From the NCBI GenBank assembly GCA_018662005.1, contig JABJHA010000032.1, positions 105,856 to 169,855 on the forward strand: a stretch of 64,000 nt of DNA, given 5' to 3'. Of this stretch, positions 17,721-26,077 are shown one piece after another. The stretch is from Rhodospirillaceae bacterium (lineage in GTDB: Bacteria; Pseudomonadota; Alphaproteobacteria; Rhodospirillales; JABHCV01). The position numbers and the translations under genes were made by a program. The notes under the pieces are model-generated. The model saw only the letters and a program-made list of their open reading frames with translations. It searched no databases and had not been told where the DNA came from. The first letter of the stretch is position 1. Every line of letters starts with the position of its first letter.

Positions 17721-18208
17721 TGATCGTCGCCCTGGTTGCAGCACTGGGTGAAAACCGTGTTATCGGCAAAGATGGCGGGCTGCCCTGGCATATTCCCGGT
17801 GATCTTAAACTGTTCAAACAAACGACCATGGGCAAACCGATCATCATGGGCCGCAAAACCTGGGAATCCCTGGGCCGACCGCTTCCGGGGCGAACCAACA
17901 TCGTGATTACCCGCAAGCCCGCTTACCGGGCCGACGGGGCCGAAGTTGCCGGAGATCTTGCTCAGGCCCTGGCCGTCGCCGGTCAACAGGAAGGCGAAGA
18001 GGTGATGGTCATTGGTGGTGCTGAAATTTACCGCCTGGCGTTGCCGAAAGCCGACCGCCTGTACCTGACGGAAGTTGCGCTCAGCCCCCAGGGGGATGCC
18101 TTTTTCCCCGATTTTGATCAGGCCGACTGGCGCGAAATATCACGCCAGCCTTTCCCGGTCGAAGAAGAAATACCGGCCTACACCCTGGTTATTTACGAGC
18201 GGACCTAA
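17720..18208 (+). CDS. folA: Dihydrofolate reductase
   Basis: 162 residues, standard DHFR length. Visible motifs are LVAALGENRVIGKDGGLPWHIPGDL at the N-terminus (substrate and NADPH contacts, with the acidic residue in the PGDL region), MGRKTWESLGRPLPGR (NADPH loop) and VMVIGGAEIYRLAL. It reduces dihydrofolate produced by ThyA back to tetrahydrofolate. The start overlaps the thyA stop. Its last four bases overlap the convergent RTX gene. Confidence 0.96.
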   Translation: MIVALVAALGENRVIGKDGGLPWHIPGDLKLFKQTTMGKPIIMGRKTWESLGRPLPGRTNIVITRKPAYRADGAEVAGDLAQALAVAGQQEGEEVMVIGGAEIYRLALPKADRLYLTEVALSPQGDAFFPDFDQADWREISRQPFPVEEEIPAYTLVIYERT

Positions 18209-20535
18209 TCGACTTCGCCAAAGACCACAACAACGGCGTCGGGTTCCTGAGTGACGGTGTAGCTCATTTCGCTCAGGTCCATGTTGCTGAGGGTCACTTC
18301 AACATCATGGTTGCCGAAGGTGACAACAGCATGGTCACCGTCAGGGGCGACGCTAATGTCATTTTCGGAGAATTCGTTTCCTTCGAAACGTAACGTCTCG
18401 CCCTTATGGTAATCGACGATGGTGTCCGACCCCGAATCGGTGTTGAAGACGAAAGTATCGTCGCCGCCTTCACCTTTAAGGATGTCGTCGCCGGCGCCGC
18501 CGACCAGGAAGTCCTCGCCACCGCCGCCCCTCAGTTCATCGTCACCGGCGCCGCCGAACAGCACGTCTTCGCCGCCTTCACCTTTAAGGGTATCTGCACC
18601 GGCGCCGCCGTAAAGGGTATCCTCCCCGCCGCCGCCCTTGAGGCTGTCATCGCCGCCGCCGCCATAAAGGGTATCTTCGCCGGATCCGCCTTTAAGGGTG
18701 TCGTCACCGGCTTCGGAGCCACTATAGGTGACATTGATGGTCGCCGCTGTGCTGGCGGTATCCTCGGCAGCGGACTCGGTGGCCGTCGCCTGAACATCAA
18801 GCTGGAAGCTCTCGTCGTAGCCTTTGGGCAGGTTCATGCTCAGGTCATCAAGATCGTCGCTTTGCAGTGTCCAGACACCGTCGGTTTCCATTCCAGCCGA
18901 CAGGCTCGCGCCCTCTGGCAGGCCGCTGAGTGTGATCGACAGGGATTCAGAGGTGTCCGTATCAGTCAGGGCTGCAGCAATATCAAGGGCAACCGTCGCT
19001 TCGCCGGTCGCGAAACCATCACCGTAAAGGATGTCGTCACCAGCCTTGCCATCGATGGTGTCGTTGCCACCGCCGCCATACAGGACATCGTCATCTTTTG
19101 TGCCTTTGATCTTGTCGTCACCGGGCAGGATGTCGGTTCCGAACGAGACATCGGCGACTTCAAGCGTCGGCTGGTCTGCGAGCGGTGTCACATTCAGCGT
19201 TACCGTGGCGGCGTCGACGCCGCCGCGACCATCGGAAACCGTGTAGGTGAAGGTGTCGGTACCGCTAAAGTTTTGATCCGGGACATAGGTGTAGGTGCCG
19301 CTGGCGTCCAGAACGACAAAACCATGTTCGGGTGCGCCATCCGGATCGAGGGTGAACGTCAGTTCGTCCTGATCGACATCGGTCGCTGACAATTGCCCGC
19401 TCAGGGTATTGTCCTCGCCGGTTGTGCCGGTCTCGTCAAAGGCGACGGGTTCCGTGTTGATTGGCTCCGGCTCGGACTCCGGTTCCGGCTCGAGTGCTGG
19501 TTGCGTTTCTGCGACAACCGGTTCGTCACGGCGCGTTTCTGTCGGGGCTGCCGGGATGGTGGGTGTTGTGGTCGTTTCACTTGCCGCAGGCGGGACAACA
19601 CTTACGGCGGGGATTGCGGTCTCGCCCGTGGCGTAATCCTCCGCCACGACCTTGATGGTCTTGTCAGGGGTTTCTGCTTCGGGTTCACCCGCGGCCGTTT
19701 CGAAATCCGCAAGGGTTTCGGCCTCGTCTATCTCACTTTCTTCGGCTGCCGGCGTCTCCCCAACCATGACGTCTTCTTCCTGAATGTCTTCGGCAAAGGT
19801 CCCTTCGGCTAATTCTTCTTCGGCCAGTTCTTCTTCGGCAAAGGCCTCGACGGCGCTTGCCTCGACGCCATAAGGGTTGGCGTCGCCAATGTCGGGGAGG
19901 TATCCCAAAGTGGCGCCGAATTGATTGAGAATTTGTCCGGTCTCAAGGATGTAAACGGCACCAGGGGCGGCATTCAACCCGGCGACCACTGTTCCCTGAT
20001 GAGCAGCGTTGAGAACCTGAACGCCGTGGCCATTGCGAATAACGGCCTCGCCGACAAATCCACCTTCCTCTTCCATCATCACCACGTTAAGGGTTTCACC
20101 GTCGGCGATATCAACACCCAACTGGGTGCCGCGAATGCCGATGGTGGCGACAGGGGTGTCGATAACCATCGCCTCGGGATCGGTCTTGGCGATCTCGCCG
20201 CTGATGAAGGTAAAGATGCCTTCACCAACTGAAAGGGCAATCGACCCTTCCTGGGATGCCGGTTCGTAGACCATTTCATCCAGGGTGATACGACCGTTTT
20301 CGGCCATGGAAAATGCCGTCTGATCTGCTAACACAAGGCCAACGGCACTGTCGGAGGCCGTCATGATTTCATCTCCCTGGAAGACCGGATGTCCGACTTC
20401 CAGTTCAACGGACATGCCATCAGCCCGGAAGACGCTAACGCTGCCCTCCAGCGTATCGACGTAGCCGATCGGTTCCATACCAAAAGCGGGTGTCTGGTTA
20501 TGTAAGAATTCAGTGACAGGTGCTGTGTTCGCCAT
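18205..20535 (-). CDS. Secreted FecR-domain / RTX calcium-binding protein
   Basis: 776 residues from ATG 20535 behind a GGGGGTAAAG stretch; a TTG at 20580 would add 15. Residues about 40-135 are a FecR-type domain (DQTAFSMAENGRITLDEMVY, TPVATIGIRGTQLGV). A very acidic linker with AEEEL-type repeats follows (about 200-370). A cadherin/VCBS-like domain comes next (FVVLDASGTYTYVPDQNFSGTDTFTYTVSDG). Two blocks of RTX nonapeptides of the type GGxGxDxLx lie at about 475-510 and 610-700. No Sec signal is present. The acidic C-terminus fits export by a type I secretion system, which is not encoded nearby. It is likely an extracellular, calcium-folded surface protein. Confidence 0.85.
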   Translation of the reverse strand: MANTAPVTEFLHNQTPAFGMEPIGYVDTLEGSVSVFRADGMSVELEVGHPVFQGDEIMTASDSAVGLVLADQTAFSMAENGRITLDEMVYEPASQEGSIALSVGEGIFTFISGEIAKTDPEAMVIDTPVATIGIRGTQLGVDIADGETLNVVMMEEEGGFVGEAVIRNGHGVQVLNAAHQGTVVAGLNAAPGAVYILETGQILNQFGATLGYLPDIGDANPYGVEASAVEAFAEEELAEEELAEGTFAEDIQEEDVMVGETPAAEESEIDEAETLADFETAAGEPEAETPDKTIKVVAEDYATGETAIPAVSVVPPAASETTTTPTIPAAPTETRRDEPVVAETQPALEPEPESEPEPINTEPVAFDETGTTGEDNTLSGQLSATDVDQDELTFTLDPDGAPEHGFVVLDASGTYTYVPDQNFSGTDTFTYTVSDGRGGVDAATVTLNVTPLADQPTLEVADVSFGTDILPGDDKIKGTKDDDVLYGGGGNDTIDGKAGDDILYGDGFATGEATVALDIAAALTDTDTSESLSITLSGLPEGASLSAGMETDGVWTLQSDDLDDLSMNLPKGYDESFQLDVQATATESAAEDTASTAATINVTYSGSEAGDDTLKGGSGEDTLYGGGGDDSLKGGGGEDTLYGGAGADTLKGEGGEDVLFGGAGDDELRGGGGEDFLVGGAGDDILKGEGGDDTFVFNTDSGSDTIVDYHKGETLRFEGNEFSENDISVAPDGDHAVVTFGNHDVEVTLSNMDLSEMSYTVTQEPDAVVVVFGEVD

Positions 20536-20608
20536 TTTCTTTACCCCCGTGGCTGGTGGTTGATCTGGGGAAAAGGCCAAGGAATGTCATTTCCTCTTGC
20601 TAACCTGT

Positions 20609-20614
20609 ATTATA
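20609..20614 (-). promoter_or_regulatory. -10 element, probably of the RTX gene
   Basis: A perfect TATAAT on the minus strand lies about 75 bp before the chosen RTX start. No convincing -35 hexamer is seen, so an activator may be needed. The gap 20536-20736 also holds GCTAACCT twice in direct orientation (20599 and 20679). Confidence 0.35.
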
Positions 20615-20736
20615 CACTAAATTGCCGTAAAAAGGGGGTTTTTCGTGAAACCGGTCCCATTTTTGCCGGTTAGGGAAACGCTAACCTTTGGCATGGCTTA
20701 ATAAGCAGTGGATTCGCGCAATTGGAGGGCATTGCG

Positions 20737-20988
20737 ATGAAGAGAGAAAAACTGCAGGTTGCCCAATCGGTGGAGCTGGGGCCCAAGGATGTCGCCCTTG
20801 TTTGGAGCGATGAAGGGCTGATCAATGCCTATGTTTCCGATCAGGGTTTAAGCGAGGCCCCGCCTCAGCATGTGCTGCTGGCGCTGGCGGTGATGATGTC
20901 CATGGATGACAGCGAAATTGTCGGGCGTATGTGGGATACTTTTGAAAAAATGATGGACGATGACATACAGCGACAATCAAATGCCTGA
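20737..20988 (+). CDS. Conserved-looking small protein of unknown function
   Basis: 83 residues from ATG 20737, preceded by TTGGAGGG at a suitable distance. The sequence has a helical stretch (APPQHVLLALAVMMSMDDSEIVGRMWDTF split over two helices) and is acidic at the C-terminus. It has no membrane segment or known motif. Its place directly before cheZ with about 95 bp between them suggests shared regulation. No function is proposed. Confidence 0.6.
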   Translation: MKREKLQVAQSVELGPKDVALVWSDEGLINAYVSDQGLSEAPPQHVLLALAVMMSMDDSEIVGRMWDTFEKMMDDDIQRQSNA

Positions 20989-21082
20989 AGGGGCCGGATA
21001 TTGACCTGCCGGTGGCTAGCCTTTAAATGGTTGTATCGCGCATAGATAAAGCGTCAAAAAAATCACCTGGGGGGGTGGCAGC

Positions 21083-21799
21083 TTGAGTGGTCCTGTAAAA
21101 TATCTTTTTTCTGCAGAACGCAAAATGATGGAACTGCGCGGCGAGGTCGTTCCTGAAAATTCCCCGCTTGCGACGGCCCCTGCTGCGTCCGCTGATCTTT
21201 CCCAGTTGCTGGCTGAAATCAGGGAACTGAAGGGCTTGATGAATGGCGGCGCAGCCAAGCACGAAGCCCAGGGCGAGCAGCCTGAAATCGCGGTGCTTCG
21301 TGAGCATCTGGTAGATCTTCGCAATCATATTGATGATACGAAAAAGGAAATCGCCTCGATCCGCCAGCCCGGTCAGGACGACGACCGCCTGACCAGCGCC
21401 GCCACGGAACTGGACGCCATTGTCGCGGAGACAGAAAAGGCGACCAACGAGATTCTCAATGCTTCCGAAGAAATTGGCGATCTTCTTGATAAACTGAAAG
21501 AACGCTCCGATGATCTGGGCGCCCATTCCATGATTGATGACGCCATGGGTAAAACCATTAACATCATGGAAGCCTGCAATTTTCAGGATCTCAGCGGTCA
21601 GCGCACGACGAAAGTCGTTAAAACCATTCAATATCTGGAAGAACGCATCCTCTCGATGATCGATATCTGGGGCGAAGAAGGCTTCAATGGTATCGAGGTC
21701 GATAATGAAGCCCTCGAAGGTGACGCCGCTCTGCTTAATGGCCCGCAAGATCAAGAAACCGCCATTGATCAGTCCGATATCGATGCTTTATTTGATTAA
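21083..21799 (+). CDS. cheZ: CheZ-type CheY-P phosphatase
   Basis: 238 residues, TTG start behind GGGGGGGTGG. The long helical core contains the signature NFQDLSGQR with the catalytic Asp169 and Gln173, followed by KVVKTIQYLEERI, as in CheZ. CheZ removes the phosphate from CheY and resets flagellar switching. The C-terminus QSDIDALFD corresponds to the CheY-binding tail of CheZ. No other chemotaxis or flagellar genes are nearby apart from a receiver-domain protein just downstream, which could be its partner. Confidence 0.88.
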   Translation: MSGPVKYLFSAERKMMELRGEVVPENSPLATAPAASADLSQLLAEIRELKGLMNGGAAKHEAQGEQPEIAVLREHLVDLRNHIDDTKKEIASIRQPGQDDDRLTSAATELDAIVAETEKATNEILNASEEIGDLLDKLKERSDDLGAHSMIDDAMGKTINIMEACNFQDLSGQRTTKVVKTIQYLEERILSMIDIWGEEGFNGIEVDNEALEGDAALLNGPQDQETAIDQSDIDALFD

Positions 21800-21891
21800 A
21801 ATATAGCGTTCACAGTCAGTCAGCAAAAAAAGAGAATTTTTTTGCAACTTTTTATTGTAATTTTTTAGCCGCAACACCACGTGTAGTGACG

Positions 21892-22410
21892 ATGGGGCAG
21901 AAAATACTAATTGTTGATGATGATATCGCGTTGCGCCAATACACGGCGCAACTCTTGATTGGGTGCGGCTATACAGTCAGCCAGCTGGGCGACGCCGACA
22001 ATCTTGTCAACGAGGCGCGTCGGGAAGAGGTCGATTTAATCCTGCTCGATTTTCATCTTCCTGGTGTCGACGGGTTGATGGCGCTTCGTCAACTCAGAAG
22101 CAAACTGCTGACATTGCCGGTTATCGTGATGACTGCCGATACCAATCCGCAAGTGATTTTGCAGTGTTTTCGCGCTGGTGCTGATGACTTTATCGGCAAG
22201 CCCTTTGACGAAGTTTATCTTTCCGTTATTGTCGAGCGCACCCTTGATAGGGCCTCACTCAGCCTTAAAAATTCCGTCTTCCGCCTGTTGAAGTACGCAA
22301 GGCACATAGACGAATGCGAACAAAGCCCGGCAAAAGAGTGCATTTGCGGCCTGGAGGAAACCATCTGGGAGGCAACCCAGGCTACCCGCAGAGAAAAAGA
22401 CATTAAATAA
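21892..22410 (+). CDS. Stand-alone response regulator receiver protein
   Basis: 172 residues from ATG 21892; a GTG at 21886 is also possible. The receiver domain shows the acidic pocket D9-D11, phospho-acceptor D53 (LILLDFHLPG), the Thr in MTAD and the Lys in IGKPFD. About 50 residues follow without a DNA-binding or enzymatic domain. They carry three cysteines (CEQSPAKECICG). It lies about 90 bp after cheZ on the same strand, so a role in motility signalling is likely but not shown. Confidence 0.85.
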   Translation: MGQKILIVDDDIALRQYTAQLLIGCGYTVSQLGDADNLVNEARREEVDLILLDFHLPGVDGLMALRQLRSKLLTLPVIVMTADTNPQVILQCFRAGADDFIGKPFDEVYLSVIVERTLDRASLSLKNSVFRLLKYARHIDECEQSPAKECICGLEETIWEATQATRREKDIK

Positions 22411-22449
22411 AAAACGACAACCCCGGAATTCAGGGTTGCCGCCTTTTTG
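22411..22449. terminator. Bidirectional intrinsic terminator
   Basis: CGACAACCC (22415-22423) pairs with GGGTTGCCG (22433-22441) with one mismatch. A T-run follows on the plus strand and an A-run precedes, so it can stop both the receiver gene and the convergent mrp gene. Confidence 0.75.
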
Positions 22450-22470
22450 AAACGCTTTTGGGCTCAGTCT

Positions 22471-23607
22471 TTACTGAACAACGATGCGTGGTGCTTCCGC
22501 TTCACCTTTTTCCAGCGCTTTGACGGTTTTACTCCAGACGTCCGCGGCAATGGCCCGGTACGCCTTGGCGTGTTCGCTGTCGGGTTGGGAAATGACAATC
22601 GGGTTACCGCTGTCCGATGTTTCACGGATATCGATGGCCAGGGGTATTTCGCCAAGGAAATCAGTGCTCAGTATTTCGGCTTCCGCCCTGGCTCCGCCAT
22701 GGCTGAAAATGTCAGAACGCTCGCCACAGTGCGGGCAGGCGAAGTAGCTCATGTTTTCGATCACGCCGAAGACCGGAACATCGACTTTGCGAAACATGTT
22801 CAGGCCGCGTCTGGCGTCGGCAAGGGCAATATCCTGCGGGGTTGAAACGATAACCGCGCCGGTCAACGGAACCTGCTGGGCCATGGTCAACTGCACATCA
22901 CCGGTGCCCGGCGGCATATCGACGACGAGAATATCAAGATCGCCCCAGTTGATGTCACGCATCATCTGTTGCAACGCCGTCTGGGCCATCGGTCCGCGCC
23001 AGATAACCGGGGTTTCTTCTTCAATCAAAAAGCCCATGGACATACATTTGATGCCGTGACCTTGCATGGGGTCGAGAGTTTTGCCATCGCTCGATGACGG
23101 CTCGCCCTGAACGCCCAGCATACGGGGGATTGAAGGACCGTAGATATCGGCGTCCAGAATGCCAACACTGTGGCCATCGGCGGCAAGCGCCAGCGCCAGA
23201 TTGACTGATGTCGTCGATTTGCCGACCCCGCCCTTGCCCGAAGCAACGGCGACGATGGCTTTGACGCCGGGCATCATGATGGCGTCAGGACCGGTGCCAG
23301 CCGGATGGTGTTCGTGCGGGGCTTGCGGTTGCGGTTGGGGCTGGGTATTTCCGCCACCTTGTCCCGCTTCGGCGGTCAGGACGACAGTCGCCGACAGCAC
23401 CCCGTCAAGGGCGTGAACAATCTTCTCGGCCTCCTTGCGCAGGGGCTCCATCTGGGCGCCCCGGGCCGGATCAACTTCAATGGCGAAAGCGACGTGACCG
23501 TCCTTGATTTGCAACCCACTAACCATTTTTTGGCTGACAATATCATTCTCGCCATCCTTGACCGCCCCCAGGGCGTCGAGAATAAGTTCTTCATTAATCG
23601 CCGACAT
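22471..23607 (-). CDS. mrp: Mrp/NBP35-family Fe-S carrier ATPase
   Basis: 378 residues from ATG 23607 (GGAGA upstream); a TTG at 23622 is in frame. An N-terminal MIP18-type domain (about 1-95) precedes a His/Pro/Gln-rich linker. The deviant Walker A GKGGVGKSTTSVNLA and Walker B region follow. The CxxC motif CPHC near residue 295 is the site that bridges a 4Fe-4S cluster between subunits. Family members (ApbC) load Fe-S clusters onto apo-enzymes. It is convergent with the receiver gene and divergent from hflK. Confidence 0.92.
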   Translation of the reverse strand: MSAINEELILDALGAVKDGENDIVSQKMVSGLQIKDGHVAFAIEVDPARGAQMEPLRKEAEKIVHALDGVLSATVVLTAEAGQGGGNTQPQPQPQAPHEHHPAGTGPDAIMMPGVKAIVAVASGKGGVGKSTTSVNLALALAADGHSVGILDADIYGPSIPRMLGVQGEPSSSDGKTLDPMQGHGIKCMSMGFLIEEETPVIWRGPMAQTALQQMMRDINWGDLDILVVDMPPGTGDVQLTMAQQVPLTGAVIVSTPQDIALADARRGLNMFRKVDVPVFGVIENMSYFACPHCGERSDIFSHGGARAEAEILSTDFLGEIPLAIDIRETSDSGNPIVISQPDSEHAKAYRAIAADVWSKTVKALEKGEAEAPRIVVQ

Positions 23608-23777
23608 ACTTGAAATCTCCAAAATTTAAACCGATATCCTTCTCGTGCGCTGTCGCTGCAACGTTGCGCCGCCGCACTGGCTGTCCTATAAGGCAGTCAA
23701 TAATTGCACTAGAAGTAACATTAGAATTACAAAATACAAGTCTGGCTTCGGACTTATTTTAAAAGGACCCTAGATTA

Positions 23778-24854
23778 ATGGCATGGAATCAACAAGGCGG
23801 CGGCGGCGGTGGACAAGGCCCTTGGGGTCGTGGCCCCGGAACGCCCCCTCCCGACATTGAAGAACTGTTGCGCCGTTCACAAGACAAGTTCAAGAATCTC
23901 ATTCCGGGTGGTTTCGGTTCATCGCGTGGTTTTATCCTGATTTTGCTGGGTGTGATCGCGATTTGGCTGTTCAGCGGTTTTTACCGGGTCCAGCCCGGCG
24001 AGCAGGGTGTTGAACTGTTGTTTGGCAAGTTCGTCAAAGTAACTGCACCCGGACTTAATTACTGGGCCCCGGCGCCGCTGGGACAGGTTTTCAAACCCAA
24101 TGTCGAACATACCAACCAGATTACCATCGGCTACCGCACCAGCAGTGACGGCAGGAGCACAGGCGTCCGCGATGTGCCCCAGGAAAGTTTGATGCTGACC
24201 GGCGATCAGAATATCATTGATGTGGATTTCGTCGTTCAATGGCGTATCAAGAATGCCGCCAATTTCCTGTTTAATATTCGCAACCCTGAAGCGACTGTCA
24301 AAATCTCCGCTGAAAGCGCGATCCGTGAAGTGATCGGGCAAACCACTCTTGAAGATGCGTTGACCATCAAGCGTGGCGATGTTGAAGCACAGACAAAGGA
24401 ATTGTTGCAGTCGATCCTCGACAGTTACGGGGCCGGCGTCTTTATCGTTGAGGTCAAGCAGCAGAAGGTTGATCCGCCATCCGAAGTGATTGACGCCTTC
24501 AATGACGTTCAGCGCGCCAAGCAGGATCAGGAACGCAGCGTCAACGAGGCCGACGCCTATCGTAATGGTATCGTGCCAAAGGCCAAGGGTGAAGCCGCCC
24601 GCCTGATACAGGATGCCCTGGCTTATAAGGAAAAAATTACCAGAGAGGCCGAAGGTGAGGCCGAACGTTTCCTGTCGGTCTACGAAGCCTATAAGTCTGG
24701 CAAGGAAGTGACCATTGAACGCTTGTACATCGAGCGTATGCAGGAAGTTCTGCAAAATTCAAACAAGGTCATTATCGATAATGAAGGTGGTTCTGGCGTC
24801 GTCCCCTACCTGCCGTTGCCTGAATTGCAAAAGAAAAACGCGGGGTCAAACTGA
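23778..24854 (+). CDS. hflK: HflK, FtsH-modulating prohibitin-like protein
   Basis: 358 residues. A Gly/Pro-rich N-terminus (QQGGGGGGQGPWGRG) precedes one transmembrane helix (about 50-68) and a periplasmic SPFH/band-7 domain. A helical C-terminal stretch (AKGEAARLIQDALAYKEKI) follows. HflK pairs with HflC to cage and regulate the FtsH membrane protease. Its stop overlaps the hflC start (TGATGA). The order thyA-folA ... hflK-hflC-DUF2065-protease is typical of related alphaproteobacteria. Confidence 0.95.
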   Translation: MAWNQQGGGGGGQGPWGRGPGTPPPDIEELLRRSQDKFKNLIPGGFGSSRGFILILLGVIAIWLFSGFYRVQPGEQGVELLFGKFVKVTAPGLNYWAPAPLGQVFKPNVEHTNQITIGYRTSSDGRSTGVRDVPQESLMLTGDQNIIDVDFVVQWRIKNAANFLFNIRNPEATVKISAESAIREVIGQTTLEDALTIKRGDVEAQTKELLQSILDSYGAGVFIVEVKQQKVDPPSEVIDAFNDVQRAKQDQERSVNEADAYRNGIVPKAKGEAARLIQDALAYKEKITREAEGEAERFLSVYEAYKSGKEVTIERLYIERMQEVLQNSNKVIIDNEGGSGVVPYLPLPELQKKNAGSN

Positions 24855-25729
24855 TGAATAAGCTCTTTCTCGCCATCCTTGGCGTTGTCATCGTTGTCGG
24901 CGGCGTTGTCGCCTATGGCTCCCTGTTCACGGTCCATCAGGCAAGCCAGGCGCTGGTTCTGCAATTTGGTAACCCGATTCGTGTTGAACGCGACCCGGGC
25001 CTGAAATTCAAGGTGCCGTTCCTGCAAAACGTCGAATATTTCGACCGCCGTATCCTGGATCTTGATCCTAACCCGCAGGAAGTCATCCTGAAGGATCAGA
25101 AACGTGTCAATGTCGACAGCTTTGCCCGTTATCGCATCGTTGATCCGTTGGAGTTTCGCAAAAAAGTTTCAACCGATATTGAATTCCGCGCTGTTTTCGG
25201 CGGTCGTCTGAATTCTGCAGTACGTGCTGAAGTCGGTAAAGTTCTGCTCGGCGACATGTTGACGGCCAAGCGGGCCGAGGTCATGCACCTGATCAGTGAA
25301 CAGTTGAAATCCCAGGGTGCGGATTTCGGTGTCGAGGTCATCGACGTTCGTATCGGTCGTACTGATTTGCCCGATACCACTTCACAGGCGGTGTATACCA
25401 GAATGCGCTCATCGCGTGTCGCCCAGGCCGCCGAACTGCGTGCCAAGGGTGAAGAGCAGAAGGCAAAAATTCAGGCTGGTGCCGACCGTGAACGCACGGT
25501 CATTCTGGCCAATGCCCAGAAAGAAGCTGAAATCGCCCGCGGTCAGGGTGAAGGGGCTCGGACGACGATTCTCAATAGCGCCTTTGGCCGTGACCCTGGG
25601 TTCTTCGGCTTTTACCGGACCATGGAAGCTTATGGAAAAGCCTTTGACAGCGACACCTCGCTGGTGCTTTCGCCAAACAGTGATTTCATGCGCTTCTTCG
25701 GCGCGGCTTCCGGTGACAAGCAGAGATGA
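24854..25729 (+). CDS. hflC: HflC, FtsH-modulating prohibitin-like protein
   Basis: 291 residues, with an N-terminal membrane helix (LFLAILGVVIVVGGVVAYG) and a band-7 domain beginning VHQASQALVLQFGNP. The helical region AQAAELRAKGEEQKAKIQ is typical of HflC. It forms the hetero-oligomeric cage with HflK around FtsH. The one-base overlap with hflK implies coupled translation. Confidence 0.95.
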   Translation: MNKLFLAILGVVIVVGGVVAYGSLFTVHQASQALVLQFGNPIRVERDPGLKFKVPFLQNVEYFDRRILDLDPNPQEVILKDQKRVNVDSFARYRIVDPLEFRKKVSTDIEFRAVFGGRLNSAVRAEVGKVLLGDMLTAKRAEVMHLISEQLKSQGADFGVEVIDVRIGRTDLPDTTSQAVYTRMRSSRVAQAAELRAKGEEQKAKIQAGADRERTVILANAQKEAEIARGQGEGARTTILNSAFGRDPGFFGFYRTMEAYGKAFDSDTSLVLSPNSDFMRFFGAASGDKQR

Positions 25730-25776
25730 TCCTGTCTTCCAATCGATGGCGAGCAGGTCAGGCAGTGTTGTAAGTC

Positions 25777-25968
25777 ATGCACTGGTCTGACCTGTTTGCC
25801 GCTTTCGGTCTGGCGTTGGTATTTGAAGGGGCGTCATACGCCCTGTTTCCCGACGCCATGCGGCGGATGATGGCGCAAGTTCTGGAACTGGGAACCTCGA
25901 ACCTGCGTTTTGTCGGGCTTGCGGCTGCTGTTTTAGGGGTTGGTATCGTTTGGCTGGTCAGAAATTAA
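25777..25968 (+). CDS. DUF2065 small membrane protein
   Basis: 63 residues with two hydrophobic helices (LFAAFGLALVFEGASYALF and FVGLAAAVLGVGIVWLV) and the characteristic FEGASYALFPDAMRRMM segment. DUF2065 proteins regularly follow hflKC and precede a Do-type protease, as here. Their role is unknown; location suggests involvement in membrane protein quality control. Confidence 0.85.
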   Translation: MHWSDLFAAFGLALVFEGASYALFPDAMRRMMAQVLELGTSNLRFVGLAAAVLGVGIVWLVRN

Positions 25969-25998
25969 TACCATAAAATCGTACTTTAATCGCCATAG

Positions 25999-26023
25999 TG
26001 TGACCACATTGTTTGTCACAATG
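25999..26023. promoter_or_regulatory. Inverted repeat upstream of the HtrA-type protease
   Basis: TGTGAC (25999-26004) and GTCACA (26015-26020) form 6-bp arms. A second overlapping palindrome CATTGT/ACAATG spans 26007-26023. These lie 55-80 bp before the protease start, a suitable place for a regulator. The 22-bp span does not match the 16-bp CRP site. Confidence 0.3.
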
Positions 26024-26077
26024 GGCAACCTGAAACAGCTAACATGCCCCCGGACACCGCTTAAGGAGAACACCACC

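Noticed and set aside
18406..19389. 327-codon plus-strand frame opposite the RTX repeats
   Set aside because: The repetitive GGxGxD codons generate open antisense frames; no ribosome site or domain is present.
25999..26020. TGTGAC...GTCACA as a CRP/FNR-type site
   Set aside because: The arms are 10 bp apart giving a 22-bp span with 6-bp arms, which does not match the TGTGA-N6-TCACA consensus.
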